Of a stretch of DNA of 64,000 nt, positions 1 through 10,092 are shown piece after piece. The position numbers were made by a program, and so were the translations under genes. The notes below the pieces were generated by a model that was not told where the DNA came from, ran no database searches, and saw only the letters and a program-made list of their open reading frames with translations. Within the stretch, counting starts at the first letter, position 1, and the number at the start of each line of letters is the position of its first letter. The stretch lies in the NCBI GenBank assembly GCA_041671545.1, contig JBAZBI010000010.1, forward strand, positions 87,063-151,062, given 5' to 3'. The DNA is from UBA1563 sp041671545. Lineage in GTDB: Bacteria; Bacteroidota; Ignavibacteria; Ignavibacteriales; Ignavibacteriaceae.

Positions 1-2017
1 CTATCTTACCATAAACAGTCGGATTTGTCTTATCACTTATTCTGTACTCATACAAAGCTGGTTGACCATTTGGACTATTTATTATTCCATTCAACGTCAT
101 AGTTTTTTTTATAAATTTAAACGCATCGTTGTTTAATCCATTATTGATTAATGCGAGAGCGTACCAGGCGTTTCCGTGCGGCCAGATTCCACCGTTGGCA
201 TAATGATAAGGCTCTCCGGCTTCATTGCCGGCAAATTTCATATAATCGATAAGCAGGTGCAAATCCATTGGATACAATGTATAGATGCCAAGTTTTTCAT
301 CCAATAATTTTTCTTTTGCCGTAGTTATCAACTTTAGATTTTTATCTTCATCTAACAAATCGAAATGTGAAGCCAACAGAGAACCCATATAAATATGACG
401 GTCTTCTTTTCCATCTTCAAAGTAATTGATCAAGTAATTCAGTTTATCGTCCCAAAGTGTATCGACTAATTTGGTATTCATTCGATTTGCGAGATGCTCA
501 TAAGCTTCTAATTCCAATTGATCTTTGTGCAAGACTGTTGAAACATAAGTAAACTCTCTCAACGCACGAATTGCCAGAATCGTCATATAAGCACGTGGTC
601 CAAAATTTTTACCAATATCCCACCAGTCAGGTCTGAATGACCACATTAGATCGTCTGTTCCTTTATTCTTCAAAGCAGTTTTTATACTTTTCTCGATATA
701 AGGATAAAGCTGCTCTAAAAATTTACTATCGCCTGAATGTCGCAGATAACGAGCGCATACAAGAGTGAACCAAAAGTGATTCCAGTTTTCTGTTCCGGCA
801 AATTCAGTTTGATATTTTGTATCTTTCCAATAGTAAGCATGAGGTATTGTTTTGTCGGTGTCGGCTAAACTGACGATATACTTTAAATCATTTTTAACTC
901 TTGTCAGATCGAAATTAACGGCAGCCAAATCAGTCAGCAACGCATCGTGAGTAAAGTAAAAATTGTATTCTGCCTGCGCGGGCATGGGAACAATTTGTCC
1001 ATTTAGATAATGTGCATTCGTAGCCAAAACCGCTTTTGACCACCGCGAAGTAAAATCAATATCTTTATTACCTGTAACGATTTCTTTTTTGTCAACAGAT
1101 TCTTTTAAAATGTAATGCTCATACTCATCAATTTCTTTTTGATAATGTTTTAACAAGAAATCTGTTTTCTCTTTCGCTTCTGTAATTAATGATGATCCTA
1201 CAATCTGGACAATTTTAATTGATGAATGAGGTGCTAATCGTTTTTTATATATGAATGCAGCAACAGGTTCGCCATATTTTTCTTTCTGAATTATTTTTCC
1301 GGGAAGATCACCATCTGTATTCAACCACCAATCATCGAGGTTGTTAAATCCATTATTCTTTTCTGCTTGGGTAGTAAAGCTTGAGGGCTGCAATCCGGAA
1401 TTCATAACAAATACTTGAGCGTTTCCCGTTTCTGTAAACGGGTAGTTTGCTCTAATAATTGATCCATTTTTTTGAAATTCAGTGTAGGCACTATCGATCA
1501 TTTTGTAGGTGTGACTTGTACGAAGTGTTGTTTCTAATCGTGTATATACTTTATATTCTTTTTCGGTTTCAGAAGAATTAGTGATTTCATAAGTGATAAC
1601 CATTGCCGGTTCATTCTTGCAAAACTCGTATTTGATTTTTATTTCACTGTCGGATTCTTTTCCATTAAAGGAAACTGAATATGGTGTTTGCGAAACTTTA
1701 TATACTTGATTTTTCAGAAATCTCTTTGGCGAATCACCAACTTTCAATCCAATAGACATAATTCTGAAATTTTCACGCTTCCAATAATCCTCACTAATAT
1801 CAATACTATTTGCTACCGGGTAATAAAAACTTATCCGGTTCAGCAATGGAAAACTCTTATGAATTTCGATACCTACATAGGGACTTCCAACTTCTATTTG
1901 TCCCACTTCTTTCACACTTTTAATTGTCAGTAACTCTTTTTCTTGTCCGACAACTCTGAATGTTGTACAAAGCATGATTAAGAAAACCAGGCAAATCTGG
2001 CAATATTTATTTTTCAT
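1..2017 (-). CDS. Secreted alpha/alpha-barrel glycosidase-like protein, 3' end cut by window edge
   Basis: The minus frame is open from an ATG at 2017 to the window edge (672 codons, no stop), so the C-terminus is missing. The first 25 residues form a signal peptide (MKNKYCQICLVFLIMLC, ending in VVGQ). The N-terminal ~250 residues look like a beta-sandwich; the rest is a helical repeat region with the NGGIWPHGNAW and RPDWWDIG motifs seen in six-hairpin (alpha/alpha)6 glycosidases related to glycogen-debranching and GH63-like enzymes. It lies 30 bp downstream of another secreted glycosidase-like gene and closes the visible sugar locus. The family level is recognised from motifs only; substrate is unknown, but the GH2 and GH130 neighbours suggest mannose-containing glycans. 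Confidence 0.7.
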   Translation of the reverse strand, partial: MKNKYCQICLVFLIMLCTTFRVVGQEKELLTIKSVKEVGQIEVGSPYVGIEIHKSFPLLNRISFYYPVANSIDISEDYWKRENFRIMSIGLKVGDSPKRFLKNQVYKVSQTPYSVSFNGKESDSEIKIKYEFCKNEPAMVITYEITNSSETEKEYKVYTRLETTLRTSHTYKMIDSAYTEFQKNGSIIRANYPFTETGNAQVFVMNSGLQPSSFTTQAEKNNGFNNLDDWWLNTDGDLPGKIIQKEKYGEPVAAFIYKKRLAPHSSIKIVQIVGSSLITEAKEKTDFLLKHYQKEIDEYEHYILKESVDKKEIVTGNKDIDFTSRWSKAVLATNAHYLNGQIVPMPAQAEYNFYFTHDALLTDLAAVNFDLTRVKNDLKYIVSLADTDKTIPHAYYWKDTKYQTEFAGTENWNHFWFTLVCARYLRHSGDSKFLEQLYPYIEKSIKTALKNKGTDDLMWSFRPDWWDIGKNFGPRAYMTILAIRALREFTYVSTVLHKDQLELEAYEHLANRMNTKLVDTLWDDKLNYLINYFEDGKEDRHIYMGSLLASHFDLLDEDKNLKLITTAKEKLLDEKLGIYTLYPMDLHLLIDYMKFAGNEAGEPYHYANGGIWPHGNAWYALALINNGLNNDAFKFIKKTMTLNGIINSPNGQPALYEYRISDKTNPTVYGKI

Positions 2018-2047
2018 CGTAAAACTCTTTCTTACTCGCTAAACTAT

Positions 2048-5000
2048 TCATTTCAGCAGCGTCATTTTTTTTATATCTGAAAATTTGTCTGAGCTAATTT
2101 TTATAAAATAGATTCCCGAATTCACCGAAGCGCCGGAATCGTTTTTCCCATCCCAACTTATATTATAGTAACCGGGTAATTTTTCTTCGTTCATTAACGT
2201 CTTAATTTTTTGTCCCATCACATTAAATATTTCAAGTTTTACGATTGATTGAGTTGAGAGTTGATATTCAATACTCGTCTGGTTGTTAAACGGATTGGGA
2301 TAGTTTTGCCGCAATCCAAAATTCTTTGGTAGTTTAATTTCTTGTTCATCTTTAGCATCAGTAACAAAATCATAAAGAGATTGAATATTGCTGTAGGGCA
2401 ACGCGTAATTGTATACTCTGATATCATCCAATATGCCTTTGAAATTATATTGAGTATTATTTGGAAGCACTTGCCCGATCATTAAATCGATTGGAGTTGT
2501 CAGCATCAATCCTGAAAATGAAGTGAACGCGTCCAGTTCACCATTAATATAAATTTCATAATCATTCCCATCGTAAAGAACTGTTACATTGTAAAGAGTA
2601 TTTGCCACCAACTCGGTTTCAGAATCAAGATCCTTTATTCCTATGTTAGTTTTAACAGTCCATCTTATATGTTTATTTGTGATTGAGATTTTCCATCGGT
2701 TCTCCCAATTGCCGTGCGAAAGTGGATACGCTTCCCTATCGAAAAATTCTCCGACTTTTATCCAAAAATTAATTGTGATACTGTTCTGGAAATTCAAGTT
2801 TGAGTTGCTTAATACTTTTATATTGTTAGCTGCACCATCAAACGAATATGAGCTTGCAGCATTTCCAAAACGATCTGTTGTTAATGCAGCGCCGGACACT
2901 GTCCCATTATTATTAAATCCGCTTGCATCATTTGCATTTCCGGTAAAAGGATAAAATGCAACAAGTTCGCCAGTCTGCTTAATTGTGGTGTCACGGACAG
3001 AAACACCAATACTATCAAGCGCTGTTCCTCCACGCCCATCTATTACCGAACAAAAGATGTAGTAATTTCCGACATTAACCGGCGCAGTCCATGTTACAGA
3101 AGAATCACTTCCGGCAAGTGTTCCAAAATCTGCCGACCAATTGTAAGTTAGCGTATCTCCATCCACATCAGAGGCAATACAATTTATTTTAGTAGCTGAA
3201 CCGGGATGTATTTTTCTTGGATGCGCAGTTATTTTATTTATTGTCGGTGCAGTATTGATGAATTCCACTGCATCAACTACTATTGAATCAGAAACTACAC
3301 CTCCGTTATTATCACTGACTTTACATTTGATAGAAAATTTTCCGGAAGTTGAAGGCGGCAACCAGGTTACAATTGGTTCTGTTCCAGTAACGTTTCCGCC
3401 TGAGACAGACCATTCATAATTTATCGGGTCATTATCAATATCAACCGCTGAACAATAAATTTTTGTAGAATCCCCTAAGGTGACAATTTGTTTTACTGCT
3501 GAAAGTGATTTGATTCGTGGTGAATGATTAGTTACACCTTGACCGGAATTAAAATCAATAACCACATTATTAACAAAAGCTTTTTCATTATCGTAATTAA
3601 TTGTACTTCCTGCCGGAATGAGTACTGCAATAACTGAAGCATCGGCGGGAATTAGTATAGAAGTTTCTCCAACTACTGCTGATTTTATAATCGTATTGGA
3701 AACGGCATCATAAATATCGTGTGCTTCATTTCCAACATTTATAACAACTGTCTTCTCTATTGAATAAGGATTGTAATATAGAAAAGTTGGGAGAGCGGTC
3801 TTATGAAAATAATCTGTCTTAAGTAAATCTAATTTTAAAATCATTGAAATATTTGTTGTGTCGATAATTCCGCCTAATATTCCAACGTGCGATGAACCGT
3901 AAAGAGCAAGATTTGTCATTCCCCAACCGCCGCTAATTGCATCACCGGTAGCATATGGACTAACTGCATATTGATTTTGTCGAAGCGCTTCATGCCCGAT
4001 GTATGAATTCGGATCGTATTGATGCGCCCATTCTTCACTATCTTGATATTGATCCGGAAGATAGTTGGTGTAAAACAATCGCGCAGAGTTAGCGGCATTT
4101 AAAACCCATTTGCCAATTGCCCGTGCATATCGGTCATCATAGCGCACCAATGGAACAAGCGCTCCCACTTGCTCAAGGGTATTCATTAGAAAAGCATAAT
4201 CATTTGAGCCGTTCACTTCACCAATTAAACCATTAATATCATAACCTCCCCATTTACCAAGAATAGCGCCCCACTGGCGGAGCGCCCCAACATCAAAACA
4301 CCAATTCATCATTTTTGAAATATCGTATTTTGTTCCAAGTTCTGCATTCATTCTTGCAGCGACATAAACACCGTACGGTAACTGCAATTCGTAAGAAGGA
4401 TTCGTCGTTAAAGAGTTTAGAAATTCCAAACACCATTCGGCTCCGATTCTGTATTTTTCATTTTGGGTTTCCAGATATGCGTTGTAAAGTATCCATGCAA
4501 GAGCGCCTGCAGCTTCCGGTTCAACCACACCAGATGAAAGCGGTTTCATCGTCATAAGATCAAAGGCACGATAAGTCATATATGGAGTTTCCCAGGGAGT
4601 AGTGCTTCCTCCCATCGTTTTTACAGCATCCAACCATCTATCAGCAACTTTTGTAAATTGATTTGAAAAATCTCCGGTCGCCGGATACTGATCATATAAT
4701 TGATAGAAAAAAATATTCGGCATTACATCGTACCACCAATCATCCCAGTTGCTGCCTGTTGGATGATTGAGATAAACATTTGCATTATTCTCTTTATTAA
4801 AATATTCTTCGCACATCAACACCCAATTGTTTCCGTTCTGATTACTTTTATCGATGCCGGTTAAAGAGGCTCCAATAGTGGCCGGTATTAGATTTATAGT
4901 TTCTGCGGAAGATGGCGATTTTGTTCCCACTACCGTATGAAGACCAAAGCTGTTGTGTGCGGGATAGTTAATCGTATTATTATTTATCCAAATAAGCGGA

Positions 5001-5206
5001 AGATATAACCCGGAGCGAGTAATATCGAAAACAAGACTATCATAACCTGCGGTAATTTTTTTCCAGTCTCTCATTTCATAAGGAGATGGAAGATTTGGCA
5101 TCTGCTCTATCCGATTGATATTTATTTGTTGAGCATTTATTCCAATTAGAGAAATAAGAAAACAAAAAATAATTTTAAGAATTTTATTGTACATAAAATC
5201 TTTCAT
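2048..5206 (-). CDS. T9SS-secreted multidomain protein: glycosidase-like barrel, two PKD-like domains, LamG, sorting domain
   Basis: Domains in order (numbered from an upstream in-frame start at 5251): signal peptide (MYNKILKIIFCFLISLIGINAQ), an aromatic-rich helical region of ~500 residues resembling (alpha/alpha)6 glycosidases, two PKD/cadherin-like beta domains (~575-665 and 665-755), a LamG/concanavalin-like domain (~762-950, starting LVAFYPFTGNANDASG), and a T9SS type A sorting domain (NYPNPFNNQTSIEYQL to the C-terminus). I chose the ATG at 5206 because it puts the signal peptide near the N-terminus; the start at 5251 would overlap the upstream aldo/keto reductase stop. The product should be surface-attached or released and act on an extracellular glycan. 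Catalytic residues could not be assigned. Confidence 0.8.
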   Translation of the reverse strand: MKDFMYNKILKIIFCFLISLIGINAQQININRIEQMPNLPSPYEMRDWKKITAGYDSLVFDITRSGLYLPLIWINNNTINYPAHNSFGLHTVVGTKSPSSAETINLIPATIGASLTGIDKSNQNGNNWVLMCEEYFNKENNANVYLNHPTGSNWDDWWYDVMPNIFFYQLYDQYPATGDFSNQFTKVADRWLDAVKTMGGSTTPWETPYMTYRAFDLMTMKPLSSGVVEPEAAGALAWILYNAYLETQNEKYRIGAEWCLEFLNSLTTNPSYELQLPYGVYVAARMNAELGTKYDISKMMNWCFDVGALRQWGAILGKWGGYDINGLIGEVNGSNDYAFLMNTLEQVGALVPLVRYDDRYARAIGKWVLNAANSARLFYTNYLPDQYQDSEEWAHQYDPNSYIGHEALRQNQYAVSPYATGDAISGGWGMTNLALYGSSHVGILGGIIDTTNISMILKLDLLKTDYFHKTALPTFLYYNPYSIEKTVVINVGNEAHDIYDAVSNTIIKSAVVGETSILIPADASVIAVLIPAGSTINYDNEKAFVNNVVIDFNSGQGVTNHSPRIKSLSAVKQIVTLGDSTKIYCSAVDIDNDPINYEWSVSGGNVTGTEPIVTWLPPSTSGKFSIKCKVSDNNGGVVSDSIVVDAVEFINTAPTINKITAHPRKIHPGSATKINCIASDVDGDTLTYNWSADFGTLAGSDSSVTWTAPVNVGNYYIFCSVIDGRGGTALDSIGVSVRDTTIKQTGELVAFYPFTGNANDASGFNNNGTVSGAALTTDRFGNAASSYSFDGAANNIKVLSNSNLNFQNSITINFWIKVGEFFDREAYPLSHGNWENRWKISITNKHIRWTVKTNIGIKDLDSETELVANTLYNVTVLYDGNDYEIYINGELDAFTSFSGLMLTTPIDLMIGQVLPNNTQYNFKGILDDIRVYNYALPYSNIQSLYDFVTDAKDEQEIKLPKNFGLRQNYPNPFNNQTSIEYQLSTQSIVKLEIFNVMGQKIKTLMNEEKLPGYYNISWDGKNDSGASVNSGIYFIKISSDKFSDIKKMTLLK

Positions 5207-5244
5207 AACAAACGTCCCTATCTTCCGGATAGCATTCATTTCCT

Positions 5245-6213
5245 CTACCATGCATAATACTGCGGAGCTATTCCCGCCGGTGGAAATATGGTATCTATCT
5301 TTGACAGCGATTCCTTTGTAAATTTAATTTCCAAAGTTCTAAGTGAAGTTTCCAATTGCTGTAGAGTTCTTGGTCCTATGATTGGTGAAGTAACACCGGG
5401 TTGATTGATAAGCCATGCCAGTGCAGTGCTTGCGGGCTCTTCTCCAATTTCATCACAAAAGTTTTCCCACTTTTCAATTTGTTCTCTATTATTTTTTAAT
5501 TTATAAATAATTTCTTCAGAAGTTCTTCGACCTTCAGTTAGGTTTTTTAAAACGCCTCCAAGTAAACCTCCTTCAAGCGGACTCCAGGGAATTATTCCGA
5601 CGCCATAATAATTACAAGCCGGAATCATCTCACGCTCAATTTTCCGATTGAAGAGATTGTACTTACTTTGCTCGCTGACCAATCCGAGTAAATTTCTTTT
5701 GCGTGCTTCTTCGTTTGCGGTTGCAATATCCCAACCGGCAAAATTGCTGCTGCCGACGTAAATTATTTTCCCTTCGCGTATCAGTTGTTCCATCGCCTGC
5801 CAAATTTCATCCCATGGAGTCTCCCGATGAACATGATGCATCTGGTACAAATCAATATGATCGGTCTTCAATCTTTTCAGACTATCTTCGCAAGCTTTTT
5901 TTATATGATAAGCAGAGAGGTGTTTTTCATTCACCCTATCTCCCATTTCTCCGTATACTTTACTTGCCAGCACGATGTTGTTTCTCCGGTCTTTATTCTC
6001 TTCTAACCATTTTCCAATAAGTTTCTCAGTAATGCCTTCTCCTTTTTTGCCGCCATAAACATTTGCAGTATCAAAAAAATTAATACCGAGTTCTAATGCG
6101 CGATCCATTATTTGAAAACTTTCTTTTTCCGATGTGAATGAACCAAAGTTCATTGTGCCAAGACAAAGTTTACTAACCTTTAAACCGCTTCGTCCTAATT
6201 TTGCATATTGCAT
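5245..6213 (-). CDS. Aldo/keto reductase
   Basis: A 322-residue protein with the AKR catalytic tetrad visible as D48, Y53, K85 and H126 (motifs FFDTANVYGG, LASKVYG, LYQMHHVH), and the usual (beta/alpha)8 length. It has no signal peptide, so it is cytoplasmic and should use NADPH to reduce a carbonyl or sugar. It sits 35 bp downstream of the GH2 gene in the same direction, in a sugar operon, which fits reduction or oxidation of a released sugar or its derivative. The family assignment is firm; the substrate is not predictable from sequence. Confidence 0.9.
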   Translation of the reverse strand: MQYAKLGRSGLKVSKLCLGTMNFGSFTSEKESFQIMDRALELGINFFDTANVYGGKKGEGITEKLIGKWLEENKDRRNNIVLASKVYGEMGDRVNEKHLSAYHIKKACEDSLKRLKTDHIDLYQMHHVHRETPWDEIWQAMEQLIREGKIIYVGSSNFAGWDIATANEEARKRNLLGLVSEQSKYNLFNRKIEREMIPACNYYGVGIIPWSPLEGGLLGGVLKNLTEGRRTSEEIIYKLKNNREQIEKWENFCDEIGEEPASTALAWLINQPGVTSPIIGPRTLQQLETSLRTLEIKFTKESLSKIDTIFPPAGIAPQYYAW

Positions 6214-6248
6214 TTCTTCTCCATGTGGATATTCAATAAAAATATTTT

Positions 6249-8699
6249 TTAATGTAAATAAGCATTCAATGTGTTGATTTTAATATCCTTCACTTTAAAT
6301 GGTTTAATTTGTTCTCCAATGATTTTCACTTTGATCTGTTCGCCAGGTAAAATAAAAAATCCTCTGTCTGAAAAAGTCAATTGCGGATGATATAAATCAA
6401 CAAAGAAAACCGGATCGCTGCTTTCCAAAATTAACTCGGTGCAATTATCACCGGCAAAAGTTTCCAATTTTAATTTTGAATTTTTCAACTTAACATGTTT
6501 CCATGGTTTAGTCAGATAATAATTTCTGCAAACCGGTTGATTTGATTCGTCATACAAGACTGTCGTTAATACCCAATTTTCATCGTCTGGTAAATTCTTA
6601 CGGAGGATCGAATTAATTTCTATTAGTCCTTTGTCGGCGATGTTCACCTTGACCGAACTGTCTTTCACTATTTCACCGGAGAATGAATTGATAACCACAA
6701 TTCTCAATCTTCCGCTAATTTTGTTTTTGTTTTGATTGAGAAGAATTATTTTGATTTTACTTCCTTCATCTTTTAAGTAAAGTAATTGCGGCGCGAATGC
6801 ATCCTTTACAAAATGGTATGCTAATTTTGGTTTGATTTCGGAATCAACGATTGACCAGCTTGTAACAGGCCAGCAATCATTCAACTGCCAAATTATACTG
6901 CCGTTTGTTCTTCCATTTGTTCGCCAATATTCAAGACATGTTTTCAAAGCGAAAGCTTGATTCAATTGTGCCAGATACAAATAGTCGTTCCACTCTGTCT
7001 TGACGGGAAGATGACCGCTTAAGAATTTAATTATTCTTTCCGGTCCTTCAATTTGTTTGTTATGATGTTCGAAAATCTTGTCGCTAATACTTCTGTTTTC
7101 CATCGGCATATATTTTTCAAAAGTATCTTTGTTGGCGGGACCTTGAAAGCCAAACTCAGTGACAAATAAACTTCGGTCGTTTTTCACTTCATCATAATCA
7201 ATCCACTTGCTCCAGATATTCCACTGATGCGTATTCCCGCTTTCAAATGAATTTGGATCATCGCCATTTCCAAAGGGAGAAGATTCCCAATAAGGACGTT
7301 GGGGATCTATTTTTTTCATCAGTTTAGGAAGAATGCTATGAAAGATTTTATATCCCGGCATTTTTTTGTAGGATATTTTCTGTTCCTGAACCCATATCCA
7401 TTCATTCTCATTATTGCCGCACCAAAGCGCAAGGCATGCATGGTGTTGAAGTCGTAAAACATTTTGAGTTACTTCTTCGCTAACATTTGAAATGAACTCA
7501 TCATTCTCCGGGTAAGCGCCGCACGCAAACATAAAATCCTGCCAGACGAGTAATCCAAGTTCATCGCACAGATTATAGAATTCATCGTTCTCATAAATAC
7601 CCCCGCCCCAAACTCTAACCATGTTAATGTTGGCTTGCTTAGCCATTGAAAACAAATCCGAATATTTTTTTGTAGTTACTCGCGGAAGAAATGAATCAGC
7701 CGGTATCCAGTTTACACCTTTACAATAAATATCTTTTCCGTTTATTCGAAATTTGAAAGTTGATACTTCTTTATCCTTTAATATTAATTCAATCGTTCTG
7801 ATTCCGACTTTTCTTTTCACTTCATCAAGAAGAACATTTTTATCATCAACAATTCTAACATGCAACGAATATAAAGTTTGCTCTCCATCGCCATTGGGCC
7901 ACCACAATTTTGGATTTTTAATTTTAAAAGTAATTTTGTTGCTCTTTGATCGTTGAATCGGAATTTTTTGTTCGTAAATATTTTCTTCATCTGATAAAGA
8001 AACAGACAGCCAAATATTCTTTGGCGTCATAAAGTTAAAATTTGTAGCAACTTCAACCTCAGCAAAATTTTTACTGATTTTTTTTGTGTTAAAAATTAAA
8101 CTAACAATTTTAACACTTGGTCGTTCTTGCAAATAAACTTTACGCCAAATACCGGATGTCGGGAAAGATGGTCCCCAATCCCAGCCAAACGAATACTGCG
8201 CTTTCCTTATATAAACTCGGCTTGAATTTAGTGCAACGGGAAGCATGCCATACTTTTTTTCTTGCTGAAGAGCATATCGAACTGGCGATTTTATTATGAC
8301 CTTTAGCGTATTATCCGTTGGCTTCAAAATATTCTTAACGTTATATGAACACGTTAAAAACATGTTATTCGTACTATCCAGTTTTCGATTGTTTAAATAT
8401 ATCTCACTAATAGTATCTATACCTTCAAAAATAAGATCAACGCTTTTATTTGTATCACTATGAAAATCAAATTTGGTTTGATAGATCCAATCACATTCGG
8501 TTATCCAATCCATTTTTAGTTCATTGTCGGTATAGAAAGGATCATCGATAAGTTTGTTGTTGAATAGATCAGTATGAATTGTCCCGGGAATTGTGGCGGC
8601 AAACTGTTTCCCGGGTTTTATTTTTTTGTTTGTGATACTTTTAATAGAATTAGAAGATTCCGCTAAAGAAAAAGTCCAGTTCTTATTTAACTCATGCAT
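6249..8699 (-). CDS. GH2 beta-mannosidase, cytoplasmic
   Basis: About 816 residues with the GH2 order: N-terminal sugar-binding jelly roll, immunoglobulin-like domain, then a TIM barrel. Beta-mannosidase-type motifs are present: WGGGIYENDEFYNLCDELG, the acid/base Glu431 in WCGNNENEW and the nucleophile Glu515 in FVTEFGFQG (numbered from the ATG at 8699; an in-frame GTG lies at 8708). No signal peptide is seen, so it should cleave terminal beta-mannose from imported oligosaccharides in the cytoplasm. Its position next to two GH130 genes and an ABC sugar importer supports mannoside use. GH2 membership is certain; the mannosidase call rests on the NNE and TEFG motifs and overall resemblance. Confidence 0.9.
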   Translation of the reverse strand: MHELNKNWTFSLAESSNSIKSITNKKIKPGKQFAATIPGTIHTDLFNNKLIDDPFYTDNELKMDWITECDWIYQTKFDFHSDTNKSVDLIFEGIDTISEIYLNNRKLDSTNNMFLTCSYNVKNILKPTDNTLKVIIKSPVRYALQQEKKYGMLPVALNSSRVYIRKAQYSFGWDWGPSFPTSGIWRKVYLQERPSVKIVSLIFNTKKISKNFAEVEVATNFNFMTPKNIWLSVSLSDEENIYEQKIPIQRSKSNKITFKIKNPKLWWPNGDGEQTLYSLHVRIVDDKNVLLDEVKRKVGIRTIELILKDKEVSTFKFRINGKDIYCKGVNWIPADSFLPRVTTKKYSDLFSMAKQANINMVRVWGGGIYENDEFYNLCDELGLLVWQDFMFACGAYPENDEFISNVSEEVTQNVLRLQHHACLALWCGNNENEWIWVQEQKISYKKMPGYKIFHSILPKLMKKIDPQRPYWESSPFGNGDDPNSFESGNTHQWNIWSKWIDYDEVKNDRSLFVTEFGFQGPANKDTFEKYMPMENRSISDKIFEHHNKQIEGPERIIKFLSGHLPVKTEWNDYLYLAQLNQAFALKTCLEYWRTNGRTNGSIIWQLNDCWPVTSWSIVDSEIKPKLAYHFVKDAFAPQLLYLKDEGSKIKIILLNQNKNKISGRLRIVVINSFSGEIVKDSSVKVNIADKGLIEINSILRKNLPDDENWVLTTVLYDESNQPVCRNYYLTKPWKHVKLKNSKLKLETFAGDNCTELILESSDPVFFVDLYHPQLTFSDRGFFILPGEQIKVKIIGEQIKPFKVKDIKINTLNAYLH

Positions 8700-8799
8700 T
8701 GCAACCACTTTTGTAACCTTTGTCTCATTTCCAATTTCTAAAATATCTTTTCAAAAGACGAACGATATGAATTTGAATAATCGCTTTTTGGATTGAAAA

Positions 8800-10080
8800 T
8801 CATTTAATGTTTTCAAATTCCTTTAATGCAATTGGGTTTTGTGAAATTCTTAGTAAGGATAATAATCCTTCGATAGTAGATTCAGCGCCTGAATTTTTAT
8901 TGATTAAATTTTCATTTTCAATTCCGTCATAAAAAATTCCGGTATGAGGATTATACATAACTTCATGAGCCGGATTTCTTCCAACAAACCATTGCGCGAC
9001 TCTGCCAGCCTTTATTGCATACACTGAATCAGATGTAATTTTATATGCTTCCAAAAGCGCAAAAACCATCGGTCTTACGTTATATGCTATTTGTGAATAC
9101 CGGCTTGGTCCCACGGTTTCTATTTTACGATGATGTTTTCGCACTTTGAAGTAGCTTAAAAAATTTCTCTTGATTAGCTGATCATAAAAATTATCCAGCT
9201 CATAGAGAGCGCTCTTTTTAATTTTTTCATCTTTTAAAATTTGATACGCTTTGAGTAAGGCATATGCTTGGGAATTGCCCCAACCGTGCCAGGTGTTTTG
9301 CCAGCTAAGAAAAGCGCCGTTGAATTCTGAATCTTTATCTTTTATCTGCATCATCATGATGCCTTGGACCAAGGAGTTAATGTAAGTAAGAATTTCTTTA
9401 TCACCGGTATTCTCGTAGTAGTCAGAAAGAAGTAAAACCAAAACGGCTGACTGATCAGCGGCAGTTAAACCGGGAAGCCAACTCGGCAGCTTTACTCCGT
9501 CAATAATAATTTTGCCCTTAGTCTTGGGAATGATTCGTTTGATCGCTGCAATACCTTTTTCTATACTTTGTTTAACTCTAATGGATCTATCATCATCTGA
9601 ATTTTTAAATTCCTTATAATTTTCCATCAACGCCCAGAGCACTCTCCAAGACCACCAATTTGGTTCTGCTACGCTTGTTTTAAAAGTTTTATTTATTGCA
9701 TTGTCTTTCCAAATAAAATTGTAGAAGAATCCGTTCTCCGCCTGCATAGACACAAAGAACTCAACTAAATTAAAATATTTGACAAGACTTGCACTATCGT
9801 TATATGCTTTAAAATATTCTAAATAAAAAACTGCCGCGCGCGCCGCATCATCCACACAAGCATACCCTTCATCAATATCATCAACATATTTGTAGTCAGG
9901 CGCATTACTATAAATATGGATTACTGCCATCTGTCTGCCATTCACTTCAATTTCTTTGTAGAGATAATCAAGGTGTGATTTGTTTACCGTAAAAGTTGTT
10001 TGACCTATCGATAATTCACTACAAACGACAATGAGTATCGTTATCAAAATCCATTTTACAAATGAGAGATTTGTTTTCAT
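8800..10080 (-). CDS. Secreted alpha/alpha-barrel protein, putative glycan-active enzyme
   Basis: A 426-residue protein with a signal peptide (MKTNLSFVKWILITILIVVC, ending ELSIGQ). The body is helical with many Trp and Tyr, and carries YACVDDAARA near residue 70, WHGWGNSQAYALLKAY near 265 and NSGAESTIEGLLSLL near the C-terminus; this pattern fits an (alpha/alpha)6 or (alpha/alpha)7 toroid as in several glycosidase and epimerase families. I do not recognise a named family. It is 12 bp downstream of a GH130 gene on the same strand, so a role in degrading the same glycan in the periplasm or outside is the likeliest reading. Confidence 0.65.
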   Translation of the reverse strand: MKTNLSFVKWILITILIVVCSELSIGQTTFTVNKSHLDYLYKEIEVNGRQMAVIHIYSNAPDYKYVDDIDEGYACVDDAARAAVFYLEYFKAYNDSASLVKYFNLVEFFVSMQAENGFFYNFIWKDNAINKTFKTSVAEPNWWSWRVLWALMENYKEFKNSDDDRSIRVKQSIEKGIAAIKRIIPKTKGKIIIDGVKLPSWLPGLTAADQSAVLVLLLSDYYENTGDKEILTYINSLVQGIMMMQIKDKDSEFNGAFLSWQNTWHGWGNSQAYALLKAYQILKDEKIKKSALYELDNFYDQLIKRNFLSYFKVRKHHRKIETVGPSRYSQIAYNVRPMVFALLEAYKITSDSVYAIKAGRVAQWFVGRNPAHEVMYNPHTGIFYDGIENENLINKNSGAESTIEGLLSLLRISQNPIALKEFENIK

Positions 10081-10092
10081 TCTTGCTTAAAG

